From SG8-39 sp041558415 (GTDB lineage: Bacteria; Pseudomonadota; Gammaproteobacteria; Burkholderiales; SG8-39), in the NCBI GenBank assembly GCA_041558415.1, contig JBFFEY010000031.1, positions 1 through 33,826 of the forward strand: a DNA stretch of 33,826 bases, read 5' to 3'. The notes below the pieces were generated by a model, which was not told the DNA's origin, did no database searches, and saw only the letters and a program-made list of their open reading frames with translations. Below, in pieces: positions 17,806 through 28,600 of this stretch; position 1 is the stretch's first letter, and each line of letters opens with the position of its first letter. A program made the translations under genes and the position numbers.

Positions 17806-17894
17806 ATGGGGTCAGACCCCTGTGGATAAGTCGAACAGCGTTGCTTCACTTCTCTGATTGTCTCCCAGAGTTATCCACAGGGGTCTGACCCCAT
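17806..17894. repeat. REPIN-like inverted repeat carrying two DnaA boxes
   Basis: Two perfect 24-bp inverted arms (17806-17829 and 17871-17894) flank a 41-nt loop. Each arm contains the self-palindrome GGGGTCAGACCCC followed inward by TGTGGATAA, the complement of the consensus DnaA box TTATCCACA. The loop has a further 5-bp repeat (CTCTG...CAGAG, 17852-17870). The design, two short palindromes head to head in under 100 bp, is that of REPIN/BIME elements mobilised by REP-associated Y1 transposases. No transposase is in the window and I see no second copy here. The right arm is translated as the C-terminus of the hydrolase gene, and the hydrolase stop lies in the loop. Confidence 0.8.
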
Positions 17895-18721
17895 TGTCGC
17901 AGGAACTGCCTCACCGCTTTCCAGAGGTCGGGGCCGTCGCCGTCGTTATGCATCGCCCCCGGCAAGAGCAGCCTTTGCTTCGGCCCGCCCCAGGCGGCGT
18001 AGAGACGCTCGCCGTGTATCGGCGGGATGACCTCGTCGCGCTCGGGGATCGCACACAGCAGCGGGACGCGCAGCCGAGGCGCATGCACGATCGACTCGAA
18101 GCGGTGCCGCAGCATCCAGTCGACCGGCAGGTAAGGGTAGTAGTGCTTGGCGACGGCAACGGCGCTGTCGAACGGCGCGACGAGCATGACGCCGCTGAGC
18201 GGCCGGCTCGCCGCAAGCGCCACCGCAACGCCGCTGCCGAGGCTGCGGCCGAACGCGAAGATCGGCCGCGCATCCGCAGCCTCTTCGCCCAATCCCCTTG
18301 CGTGATCGAACAGCATGCGTGCATCCGCAACCAGCACCTTCTCGGAGGGTGCCCCCTCGCTCGCGCCGTAGCCGCGGTAGTCGAGCAGCAGCCATGACAC
18401 GCCCGGCGTCGCCCCTGCGCGCGGATCACCGATCACCTCGAGCATCCAAGACACTTCCTCGGCGTTGCCGCCGAAATACAGCACCAGCGGCGATCCCGGC
18501 GCCGCGCGCACCTGCCAAGCATGCACGCGCGTGCCGTCTTCGGCGCGCAGCGCGACCTCTTCGACCGCAGGAAAGCGCTGGGCGACCTGCGCGCGACGCG
18601 CCTGCGACAGCGGCTGCGGATAGAACATCAGCCGGTCCTGCAGCAGATAGACGACGAGCGGCAACCCGATCGCGACACCCAGCGCGACCTTGAGGATCGC
18701 GGCGAACACGCCCGATTCCAC
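17846..18721 (-). CDS. Membrane-anchored alpha/beta hydrolase (YfhR/Bem46-like)
   Basis: This roughly 291-residue protein has one N-terminal membrane anchor (about residues 5-26, VFAAILKVALGVAIGLPLVVYL) followed by an alpha/beta hydrolase fold. The nucleophile elbow is GRSLGSG, the acid is in IPERDEVIPP and the histidine is in LLPGAMHNDG. The oxyanion-side motif YFGGNAEE and LLLDYRGYGASEG are typical of the family. The substrate is unknown. A GTG at 18721 (VESGVFAAIL) is chosen as start; GTG 18709 is an alternative. The longer frame to 18991 overlaps the kinase and is low-complexity. The last roughly 14 residues (GQTPVDNSGRQSEK) are encoded by the REPIN-like repeat and are probably not ancestral. 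Confidence 0.8.
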   Translation of the reverse strand: MESGVFAAILKVALGVAIGLPLVVYLLQDRLMFYPQPLSQARRAQVAQRFPAVEEVALRAEDGTRVHAWQVRAAPGSPLVLYFGGNAEEVSWMLEVIGDPRAGATPGVSWLLLDYRGYGASEGAPSEKVLVADARMLFDHARGLGEEAADARPIFAFGRSLGSGVAVALAASRPLSGVMLVAPFDSAVAVAKHYYPYLPVDWMLRHRFESIVHAPRLRVPLLCAIPERDEVIPPIHGERLYAAWGGPKQRLLLPGAMHNDGDGPDLWKAVRQFLRQWGQTPVDNSGRQSEK

Positions 18722-18741
18722 GCCGCGCGGCGCGCTTTGCG

Positions 18742-20970
18742 CTACGCCTCGGCCTCCGCCGGCGCCGGCGCCGGCCCGATCGCGCTCTCGACCAGCTCGA
18801 GCACGCGCTGACGCGGCTCGTTCTTCATGAGCCAGCCGATGATGCCGTGCTTGCCCGGCTCCTCGACGGTGGTCTGCTCGCTGCGCAGGCTCATCAACAT
18901 CACGATCTTGGTGTCGACGAGCCGGTGGTGCATCTCGGTGATCAGGCCGACGGTGTCCTCGACATCGCGCAGATTGCGATCGACCATCCACAGCGCATAC
19001 TGCCAGCGCCCGAGCAGGGCGCGCGACGTACTCGCGTCGGGCGCCATGTCGACCGCATAGCCCGCCTTGCCGAGCACCATGGCGAGGTACTCGGCCGCCA
19101 CCGTGTCGTGCTCGGTGACGAGGATGCGCTGCGTACCCCCGCTTTCCTCGTCCTCCTCGCGCATCACCGGCAGCTCGAACCAGAATTCGGTGCCGCCGCC
19201 TTCGCGCGGGCTGAAGCCGATGCGACCCTGCATCATCTCGATCAGGCGCTTGCAGATCGCGAGACCGAGGCCGGTGCCGCCCCGGATGCGCGAGTCGGTC
19301 GAGTCAGCCTGCGCAAAGCGGCCGAAGATCTTGCTGCGGAACGCTTCCGGGATGCCGGGACCGCGATCGGCTACCACCAGGCGTACCCGGCCGTCCTTCC
19401 GCGTGCAGCGCACTTCCACGGTCTCGTTCGGCGGCGAGAACTTGGCCGCGTTCGACAGCAGGTTGGTCATGATCTGCATCAGCCGCTTGCGATCGCCGCG
19501 CACCTTGACCCTGGGCGGCTCGCCGACCAGCTTGAGCATTACGGTGAAGCGGTCGGCGAAGCCCTGGTTCAAGCGCACCGAATCGCCGACGAACTCCTCG
19601 ACGTCGACCGTCTCCGGCACCAGCACGACGCGCCCGGATTCAATCTTCTCGATGTCGAGCACTTCGTTGATCAGATCGAGCAGCCGCTGGCCGTTGCGCT
19701 CGGCGATCTCGGTGACCTCGTCCTGGTCCTTGTCGAGCTCGCCCAGGACGCCGCTGCGCAGCAGCTGCAGCGAGCCGAGAATCGACGTCAAGGGGGTGCG
19801 CAGCTCATGGCTGAGCGTCGAGGTGAACTCGCTGCGCATGCGCTCGGACTCGCGCTGATGCGTAATGTCGCGGCCCTGGATGACCACCGAGGTGACATTG
19901 TCCGCCTCGTCGACGAGCGGTGTCAGCGTCCATTCGCAGGTCAGCTCCAGCTCGTCGCGGCGCAGGCAGCGCTCGGCGATGATGGTCGTCGGCTTGCCCA
20001 CGGCCACGAATTCCCGCCACCACTGCTCGGTTTTCGCGCGGTCCTCGGACGGGAACAGCATGGTGATGCCGTTGCGGCCGACCAGCTCGTGCGAGGCATA
20101 GCCGAACAGGTTCTCGGCCGCGGGGTTCATGTCGTGGATGGTCGCGTTCGGATCGACCTCGAACACCGCGATCGGCGCGCGCTCCGAGAACAGGCTCAGC
20201 TTGCGGTCGTAGGCCTGCACCGCGCGGTGCGCCTCGAGCAGGTCGTCGAGCTGGCTCGCCAGCTGCGCGTTGATCTCCGCGTTGTCGTCCCACAGCTTGC
20301 GGTAGGCGCCGCGCAGTCCGTAGGCCGCGGCAAACACCTTGCCGAGCTGGTAGGCGGTGAACACGTTCGCCACGTAGAGCGTGGGCACCGCCGCACCGAG
20401 GACGCGGAAGTTCTCGGTGCCATAGGCGAACAGCACGACGTTGAACGGAATCATCACGCCGGCGGCATACAGCGCGTAGACCCACCAGACGGTCGAGAAG
20501 ATCGGCAGGCCACCGGTGGCGACCAGGGCGACGACGAAGGCGAGGAAGATCTGCTCCTGCTCGCCGCCGGGAAAGAACACCGCGGCGGCGTAACCCCAGC
20601 CCGTACCAAGCGCCAGCGCGCCGATCGCCGCGCGCCGCACCCAGAGCTCGGGGTCGAGCTCGCCCTTTGCCTTGCCGCGCCGATAGAACCAGCCGAGCGC
20701 CCACAGACCGATGCTCAGCACCACCACGGTGCCCTGCCAGAACATGAGCAGCGGCACCGGCCGCGTGCGCCAGAGAAACGCATCCAGCAGCAGGCTAAGC
20801 GCGAGGGTCGCAATGACGGCAGGCGTCAAGCGACGATAGAGATAGTCGCAACGCTCGGCGAGGACTTCCGGATTGTCCGTCGAAGACGCTTTGTCGGCGC
20901 TGCTCTGGCCGGTGTAACCGGGAGACATCGCCATTGGGGCTGTCGCTTCGCGCTGCGCTTCCTGCGCCAT
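18742..20970 (-). CDS. Membrane-bound PAS hybrid histidine kinase
   Basis: This 742-residue sensor kinase has a multi-helix membrane domain at about residues 48-215 (six or so hydrophobic segments, e.g. PAVIATLALSLLLDAFLW) and a short coiled coil. Then come a PAS domain (APIAVFEVDPNATIHDMNPAAENLFGY), a HisKA domain with His388 in STLSHELRTPLTS, and a HATPase domain (NLLSNAAKFS, ADRGPGIPE, GGTGLGLAICKRLIEMM). The C-terminal receiver has its phosphoacceptor at about Asp664 in WMVDRNL and a lysine in GWLMKNEP. The receiver's acidic pocket is EHD rather than DD, a mild variation. The start is an ATG at 20970. No output regulator is adjacent; its nearest partner is the divergent HD-GYP-family gene. 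The signal is unknown. Confidence 0.93.
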   Translation of the reverse strand: MAQEAQREATAPMAMSPGYTGQSSADKASSTDNPEVLAERCDYLYRRLTPAVIATLALSLLLDAFLWRTRPVPLLMFWQGTVVVLSIGLWALGWFYRRGKAKGELDPELWVRRAAIGALALGTGWGYAAAVFFPGGEQEQIFLAFVVALVATGGLPIFSTVWWVYALYAAGVMIPFNVVLFAYGTENFRVLGAAVPTLYVANVFTAYQLGKVFAAAYGLRGAYRKLWDDNAEINAQLASQLDDLLEAHRAVQAYDRKLSLFSERAPIAVFEVDPNATIHDMNPAAENLFGYASHELVGRNGITMLFPSEDRAKTEQWWREFVAVGKPTTIIAERCLRRDELELTCEWTLTPLVDEADNVTSVVIQGRDITHQRESERMRSEFTSTLSHELRTPLTSILGSLQLLRSGVLGELDKDQDEVTEIAERNGQRLLDLINEVLDIEKIESGRVVLVPETVDVEEFVGDSVRLNQGFADRFTVMLKLVGEPPRVKVRGDRKRLMQIMTNLLSNAAKFSPPNETVEVRCTRKDGRVRLVVADRGPGIPEAFRSKIFGRFAQADSTDSRIRGGTGLGLAICKRLIEMMQGRIGFSPREGGGTEFWFELPVMREEDEESGGTQRILVTEHDTVAAEYLAMVLGKAGYAVDMAPDASTSRALLGRWQYALWMVDRNLRDVEDTVGLITEMHHRLVDTKIVMLMSLRSEQTTVEEPGKHGIIGWLMKNEPRQRVLELVESAIGPAPAPAEAEA

Positions 20971-21042
20971 CGCTTGTCAGGTGGCGAGTGTGAGATTCAC
21001 CCTGCCGATCTTAAGCCAGATCTGGGACAATCGCTTGATTCG

Positions 21043-21048
21043 TATAAT
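21043..21048 (+). promoter_or_regulatory. Candidate -10 element of the HD-GYP gene
   Basis: TATAAT, a perfect sigma-70 -10 hexamer, lies 31 nt upstream of the chosen GTG start in the 108-bp divergent spacer. The -35 position has no clear match. A transcript start near 21055 would leave a short leader and argues against the in-frame TTG at 21052 as the start codon. Confidence 0.55.
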
Positions 21049-21078
21049 TCCTTGCATTCCTCGCGCGGGCTAGAAAAA

Positions 21079-22284
21079 GTGCGCAAGAAGGCCGTCCCGG
21101 TCAACCTCATCAAGTTCGGCATGTACATCCACGAGCTGGATCGCCCGTGGACCGACACGCCGTTCATGTTCCAGGGCTTTGTGCTTCGCAACATGGAGCA
21201 GCTCGACGCTCTGAAGAAATATTGCAAATTCGTCTACGTCGACTTCGACCGCAGCGAGATCTCGAAGGACGCCGATAAGGCCGCCCTGGCACAGCCGGCG
21301 CAATCGGGAACGCGCATGCCGTCGCCGCCCAAGGTCTCGGTGGAGCACGAGCTGGTCGCCGCCGAGAAGGCCTACGCGCATTCCAAGGTCGTGCTGGAGG
21401 ATGCCTTCGCCGCGGTGCGCGCGGGCAAGCTGCTGCAGCCCGAGCAGGTCCATGAGGCGGTGACCGAGATCACCGAGAGCGTGCTGCGCAACCCCGACGC
21501 GCTGCAGCTTTTCTCGCGGCTGGAGGAAAAGGGCGAGTACACGCTCGGTCACGCGCTCGACGTCTCCGTGTACATGGCCACTTTCGGCCGCTTCCTCGAG
21601 ATGGAGCACGACGAGGTGGTGATGCTCGGCTACCTCGGCCTGTTGCAGGACATCGGCAAGCTGAGGGTGCCCAACAAGCTGATCGAGAAGCCCGGCCGCC
21701 TGAACGTCGACGAGTTCGAGGAAGCGAAGAAGCATGTGCAGTACTCGGTCGAGCTGATCGAGAAGATACCGAACCTGCCGCCCGAGCTGCCGCGGCTCGC
21801 CTCGCTACACCACGAGCGCTACGACGGCAGCGGCTATCCCAACGCACTGAAAGGCGACCAGATCGGCAAGATCGGCGCCATCGCGGCGATCGTCGACACC
21901 TTCGATGCACTGACCATGAAGCGCCCCTACGCCGAGCCGGTGGCGCCGTCCGCGGCGCTCAGCATGCTTTACAAGTGGCGCGGCGCGTTTTTCGACAGCA
22001 CCCTGGTCGAGCAGTTCATCCGCTGCATCGGGGTGTTCCCGGTCGGCAGCGTGGTCGAGCTGAACACCGGCGAGGTCGGCATCGTCTTCGCGCAGAATTA
22101 CGAAAAGCGCCTGCAGCCGCGCGTCATGGTGATTCGCGATGCCAAGGGCAACACCCTGCGGCCGCAGAAGGTGCTCGACCTGTCGCGCGGCCCGATGGCA
22201 ACGCCCGACGAGATCTACCGCATCCGGCGCACGCTGGAGTTCGGCCGCATGGGGGTCTCGACCAAGGACCTGTTCATGCAGTAG
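21079..22284 (+). CDS. DUF3391/HD-GYP family protein with altered HD motif
   Basis: This 401-residue cytosolic protein has an N-terminal DUF3391 domain (VRKKAVPVNLIKFGMYIHEL, then KFVYVDFD) and an HD-GYP domain. HD-GYP proteins hydrolyse c-di-GMP. Here the first motif reads GLLQDIGKLRVPNK, where the usual sequence is HDIGK, so the metal-ligand histidine is Gln190. The downstream HHERYDGSGYP (GYP at 252-254) is intact. A normal phosphodiesterase may therefore be impaired, or the protein may bind nucleotide without cleaving it. The GTG at 21079 is chosen because DUF3391 proteins start about here. The very long open frame upstream is antisense to the kinase. It is divergent from the hybrid kinase. 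Confidence 0.9.
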   Translation: MRKKAVPVNLIKFGMYIHELDRPWTDTPFMFQGFVLRNMEQLDALKKYCKFVYVDFDRSEISKDADKAALAQPAQSGTRMPSPPKVSVEHELVAAEKAYAHSKVVLEDAFAAVRAGKLLQPEQVHEAVTEITESVLRNPDALQLFSRLEEKGEYTLGHALDVSVYMATFGRFLEMEHDEVVMLGYLGLLQDIGKLRVPNKLIEKPGRLNVDEFEEAKKHVQYSVELIEKIPNLPPELPRLASLHHERYDGSGYPNALKGDQIGKIGAIAAIVDTFDALTMKRPYAEPVAPSAALSMLYKWRGAFFDSTLVEQFIRCIGVFPVGSVVELNTGEVGIVFAQNYEKRLQPRVMVIRDAKGNTLRPQKVLDLSRGPMATPDEIYRIRRTLEFGRMGVSTKDLFMQ

Positions 22285-22288
22285 CGCG

Positions 22289-22306
22289 GCCGGCGCGCCG
22301 CGCCGG

Positions 22307-22307
<1 letters not shown>
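22289..22307. terminator. GC-rich hairpin between convergent HD-GYP gene and thiC
   Basis: GCCGGCGC and GCGCCGGC form an 8-bp perfect stem with a 3-nt loop in the 22-bp gap between two convergent stops, touching the thiC stop codon. It lacks a T-tract. Position suggests bidirectional termination or mRNA end protection. Confidence 0.45.
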
Positions 22308-24199
<1,892 letters not shown>

Positions 24200-24241
24200 C
24201 TGGCTTCTCCACGCGGATGCGCGCGGGGAGCGGGCGGAGGG

Positions 24242-24355
24242 CACGCTTCCCTACGGCGGCATTACCCGCATCAGGTTCCGAGGGACTCTCTCACCCGGCG
24301 CTGTCCTGCGGGGCGTTTGAAACGGACCGCTCTGCAGCGCCAGGACCCCTGCGTG
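24242..24355 (-). ncRNA. TPP riboswitch (THI element) in the thiC leader
   Basis: Read on the minus strand the leader contains GGGGT, then UGAGA after a 10-bp helix (CCTGGCGCTG with CAGCGCCGGG), then AACCTGATGCGGGTAATGCC and CGTAGGGAA, the conserved core of the TPP aptamer. P1 closes with CACGC (24351-24355) and GCGTG (24242-24246). The roughly 30-nt insert in the first helix folds as an extra stem (CGTTTCAAACG). Only about 40 nt separate it from the thiC ATG and no terminator stem is evident, so control is probably at translation initiation by hiding the GGAG site. It responds to thiamine pyrophosphate, the pathway product. Confidence 0.94.
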
Positions 24356-24364
24356 ATTTCGCCA

Positions 24365-24393
24365 CGCTACTGCAACGCCGGCAGCGTGGCAAG
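24365..24393 (-). promoter_or_regulatory. thiC: Promoter of thiC
   Basis: On the minus strand TTGCCA (24388-24393) and TAGCGT (24365-24370) are spaced by 17 nt. This predicts transcription starting at about 24357, just at the 5' strand of the riboswitch P1 helix. The remaining spacer up to the RND adaptor gene (24394-24535) shows no gene and no clear promoter. Confidence 0.6.
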
Positions 24394-24535
24394 GGCGCGC
24401 GCGGTCTGGTTTTTGCCTGCAACGGGACCCTCGCGGGCGTCCGGCGCGCACGGCCGTGCGCACCGCGACTTGACGCTATTGCGTCGCACAACCATAGTGG
24501 TCGCTCCCCCAGGTACGCCGTCCGATCTCCCGACG

Positions 24536-25573
24536 ATGCGCCTTGCAGCGACCCTTTTCGCCGCGTTGCTCGCGCTCGGCAGCGCGGCACAGGCGCGCAA
24601 GACCCTGCCCGCGGCGGAGTCGGCTGCCGCGCCGACGGTGGTCGCGCGACCCTTCAAGGCGATCGCCCTCTACCCGGAGCGCGAGGCCTCGGCGCAGGTC
24701 GTCGCGCTGAACGAGTCGCGCATTGCGGCCGAGATCGCCGGCCGCATCGAGGCGATCGCCGTGGAGTCCGGCCAGACTGTCGCGCAGGGCGCGTTGATCG
24801 CGCGCATCGACTGCCGCGACCACCTGCTCGCGCGCGACCAGGCGCGCGCCGCGCTCGCCGCGACCGACGCACGCCTCGCGCTCGCGGTGCAGCAGCTCGA
24901 TCAGGCGCAGGCGCTGCAGGCCAAAGGCTTCGTCTCGCGCGATGCGCTCACGGCGCGTGAAACCGAGGTGAACGTGCGCCGCGCCGACGTGCTGCAGGCG
25001 CGCGCGCAGTTCAACACCGCCGATCACGCCGTCGGCAAGTGCGAGGTCAGGACGCCGTTCCCTGCGATCGTGCATGCGCGCCTCGGCCAGGTCGGCGAGC
25101 TCGCGGTGCCGGGCACCCCGCTCGCGACGCTGATCGACACCCGGCGCATCGAGCTGGCCGCCCGGGTGCAGCTGCGCGACACCGGCTCGCTGGCACAGAC
25201 CACGGCGATCCGTTTCGAGGGGGACGGCGGCACGCGAGCCGCGAGGCTCGCGCGGATCTCGCCCGCCATCGACCGCCAGGCGCGCACCGTCGAAGCCCGG
25301 CTGCGCTTCGTGGGCGAGGCGCCGGCCCCGGGCGCGCAGGGCCGCATCCTCTGGCGCGACACGCAGCCCTATCTGCCGGCCGATGTCATCGTACGGCGCG
25401 ATGGCCGTCTCGGCGCGTTCGTGGTCAACGGCGGACAGGCGAAATTCGTGCCGCTGCCGAACGCACAGGAAGGCCGCCCGGCCGCGGCGCAGCTGCCGCC
25501 AGACGCCCGCGTGGTGGTGCGCGGCCAGCTCATGCTGCGCGACGGCGCGACGGTCGCGGATGCCGGCAACTGA
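24536..25573 (+). CDS. RND efflux system periplasmic adaptor (membrane fusion protein)
   Basis: This 345-residue adaptor links an RND pump to its outer-membrane channel. It has a signal peptide (about residues 1-20, MRLAATLFAALLALGSAAQA) without a lipobox cysteine. Then come a split lipoyl/barrel-sandwich domain (RIAAEIAGRIEAIAVESGQT and, after the hairpin, CEVRTPFPAIVHARLGQVGE) and an alpha-helical hairpin of about 65 residues (ARDQARAALAATDARL onward). Beta-barrel and membrane-proximal domains follow. The start at ATG 24536 is chosen because it opens a proper signal peptide; no strong Shine-Dalgarno is visible. It is 42 bp from the permease. Drug or metal specificity cannot be told from sequence. 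Confidence 0.92.
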   Translation: MRLAATLFAALLALGSAAQARKTLPAAESAAAPTVVARPFKAIALYPEREASAQVVALNESRIAAEIAGRIEAIAVESGQTVAQGALIARIDCRDHLLARDQARAALAATDARLALAVQQLDQAQALQAKGFVSRDALTARETEVNVRRADVLQARAQFNTADHAVGKCEVRTPFPAIVHARLGQVGELAVPGTPLATLIDTRRIELAARVQLRDTGSLAQTTAIRFEGDGGTRAARLARISPAIDRQARTVEARLRFVGEAPAPGAQGRILWRDTQPYLPADVIVRRDGRLGAFVVNGGQAKFVPLPNAQEGRPAAAQLPPDARVVVRGQLMLRDGATVADAGN

Positions 25574-25615
25574 GCGGCGGCGCGACGCCGGACGCGACGC
25601 GCCGCATCCGCTGGC

Positions 25616-28600
25616 ATGAATTTCCTCGCGCGCCTGCTGCGCAACCACCCCCTGGCGAACATTCTGTTCGGCGTGGTGCTGCTGCTCGGCCTGTCGGGCT
25701 ACCTCCTCATGCCGCGCGAGCAGGACCCGGAGATCAACTTCAACTGGGTCAACATCATCACCGTGCTGCCCGGCGCCTCGGCCGAGGACGTCGAGCGGCG
25801 CGTCACCCAGCCGCTGGAGGACGCCATCAAGCAGGTGGCGGACATCCGCTTCGTCATCTCGAACAGCCGCGAGAACACCTCGTCGATCCTCGTGCGCTTT
25901 CGCGACATCGAGCCGCGCGTGTTCGACAAGCGCGTCAACGACCTGCGGCGCGAGGTGCAGAACAAGGCAAACAGCGAACTGCCCGTCGAGGTGCGCGACG
26001 ACCCGCGCATCCTCGAGATCACGACCTCGAACGGCTTTCCCACGGCGCAGGTGCTGCTGACCGGGCAGGCCGACGACGAAACGCTGCGCCGCCTGGGACG
26101 CGAGATCCGCACCGACCTCGAGCGGCTCGCGGGCGTCGACCAGGTTTTTGCGCTCGGCCTGCACGATCCCGAGCTGCACGTGGAATTCGACCCGGTGGCG
26201 CTCGCCGCGCGCAACCTCGACGCGGCGATGCTCGCCGACACGGTCGGCGCCTGGTTCCGTGACACCTTCGCCGGCAAGGCGCACGCGGGCGACGACGCCT
26301 GGCTGGTGCGCGTGGTCGGGCAGGATGCCGACCCTGCCTTTCTCGCACGGCTCACCGTCGCGGTGCCGGGCGCCGCACAGCGCGTGCCGGTCGACGCGGT
26401 GGCCACCGTTGCGCGTGGACGGGCAACCCCGCGCAACCTGGCCTCCACCGAGGGCCGGCCGGCGGTGCTGCTCTCGGTGACCAAGAAAAGCTACACCAAC
26501 ACCCTCGAGCTGGTCGACCGTATCCGGCAGTACATCGCCGAAAAGAACCCGCTGCTCGCAGCCAAGGGCCTGCGGCTCGCGATCACCGACGACCAGACGA
26601 TCCCGACGCGCGAGGCGATCCGCATCATGGAGTGGAACGCCGCGCTGGGCCTGATGCTGGTCATCGTCATGTGCTGGATCTTTCTCGGCACGCGGGTTGC
26701 GCTGCTCGTCGCACTCGGCATCCCCTTCTCGCTCGCCGGCGGCTTCGCGGTGCTCAATGCCGTGGGGTCGACGCTCAACATCTCGGTGCTGCTCGGCGTC
26801 GTGATCGTGCTCGGCATGATCGTCGACGACGCCGTGGTGGTGGTCGAGGCGATCTACTACCGCGTGCAGCGCGGTCAGCAGGCGCTTGCCGCCGCGCTCG
26901 ACGCGCTGCGCGAGACCGCCGCGCCGGTCACCTCCTCGGTCGCGACGACGATGGCCGCGTTCCTGCCGCTCATGCTGCTGCCGGGCATCGTCGGCAAGTT
27001 CATGTTCGTCATCCCGTTCGTCGTCGCGGTCACGCTCGCGGTGAGCCTGATCGAGGCCTTCTGGATGCTGCCGACGCACATCACCGCGCTGCGCCTCGAC
27101 CTGTCGCGGCCTTCGCGCCTGCAGCGCATCCGGCATGCCTTCACGCACCAGCTGCGGGTGAAGTATTCGCGCGCGCTGCTCACCGTCATGCGGCGGCCGA
27201 AGCGCTTCGCTGCGGTGATGGCGCTGCTGCTCGCCTCGGCCGTCGGCTCGGTGGCCGGCGGCCTGGTGCGGCTCGAGTTCTTCGCCTTCGATCCGCTGCG
27301 CGTGTTCTACGTCAACGTCGACATGCCGGCGAGCGCGCCGATCGAAGCGACGCTGGCGCGCGTCGAGTCGCTCGAGCGCGGGATCCGCGCGCGCCTGCGA
27401 CCGGGCGAGGCGCGCGCGCTCACCTCGCTGGCCGGCGTGAAATTCACCGACACCGAGCCGCTGTACGGCGACGCCTACGGCCAGGTAGTGGTCTCGATCG
27501 CGCCGCGCGGCGAGGGCCTGCGCGACGTGGAGGACATCGTCGAGGCGCTGCGCGGCACGCTCAAGGACCTGCCGGGCGAAGGGCGCGTCAGCTTCACCGT
27601 GCTCTCGGGCGGCCCGCCGGTTTCCAAGCCGGTGCGCGTGCGCGTGCGCAACGACGACACCGGCGAGCTGCGCGCCGCCACCGACGCGCTGCTCCAGATC
27701 GTGCGCGGCATCCCGGGCACCAAGGACGTGACCGACGACGACGTCCCCGGGCGTCCCCAGCTGGTGCTCGACCTGGATCGCGAAGCGGTGCGCGCCGCGG
27801 GCCTCAATCCGGGGCTGGTCGCGCGGCTCGTGCGGCTGCACGTCGACGGCGAAGTCGTGGCGCAGATGCGCGACCAGGGCGAGAAGCTCGAGGTGCGGGT
27901 GCGCGCGGCGCCGCGCCAGGCGGCCGACATCGCCCGCATCCTGGACGATCCCATCGCCCTGCCCGCGCTAGACGGCGCGCCGGCGCGCACCACCACGCTG
28001 CGCGCCCTGGTGCGCGCCGAAACGCAGACCGGCAAGGGCGTGATCAAGCACTACAACCTGCGCCGCTCGATCACCGTGGAAGCCGACATCGAGCGCAAGC
28101 AGACCGACACCGTCGCCGTGAACAGCGCCATCCGCACGGCCTGGGAGAAGGTGCAGACGCGCTACCCGCGGACCACGCTCGACTTCTCCGGAGAGCTCGA
28201 CGACATCCAGGAAAGCCTCGACTCGATGGGCGTGCTGTTCCTGCTCGGCATCGGCCTGATCTACGTCATCCTCGCCGCGCAGTTCCGCAGCTACTGGCAG
28301 CCGGCGATGATCCTGGTGACCGTGCCGCTCGCCTTTACCGGCGTGGTCTTCGGCCTGCTCGTCTCGGGCAACCCGCTTTCGCTTTACACGCTGTACGGCG
28401 TCATCGCGCTGACCGGCATCGCGGTCAACGCGGCGATCGTGCTGATCGACGCGGCCAACCGGCGCCGCGCGCAGCGCATGAGCGTGCTGCACGCGGCCGT
28501 GTATGCCGCGCGCCGGCGCGTGGTGCCGATCCTCATCACCAGCTTCACCACCATCGCCGGCCTGTTCTCGCTCGCCATCGGCCTGGGCGGCAAGTCGCTC

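Noticed and set aside
17821..17880. The two DnaA boxes as a replication origin
   Set aside because: Only two boxes, both inside a repeat, no AT-rich unwinding region and no dnaA, dnaN, gyrB or parAB nearby.
18722..18991. N-terminal extension of the hydrolase into the kinase gene
   Set aside because: The extra 90 residues overlap the kinase 3' end and are Arg/Ala low complexity; the membrane anchor and fold start at the GTG at 18721.
18847..21078. Long rightward extension upstream of the HD-GYP gene, and other long frames opposite prlC, glnA and waaA
   Set aside because: All are mirror frames of well-supported genes; none shows a fold or motif I recognise.
24476..27841. A 1121-codon leftward open frame opposite the RND adaptor and permease
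   Set aside because: Its composition (Arg, His, Asp, Gln) is that of the complement of GC-rich codons and both opposite genes have clear family motifs.
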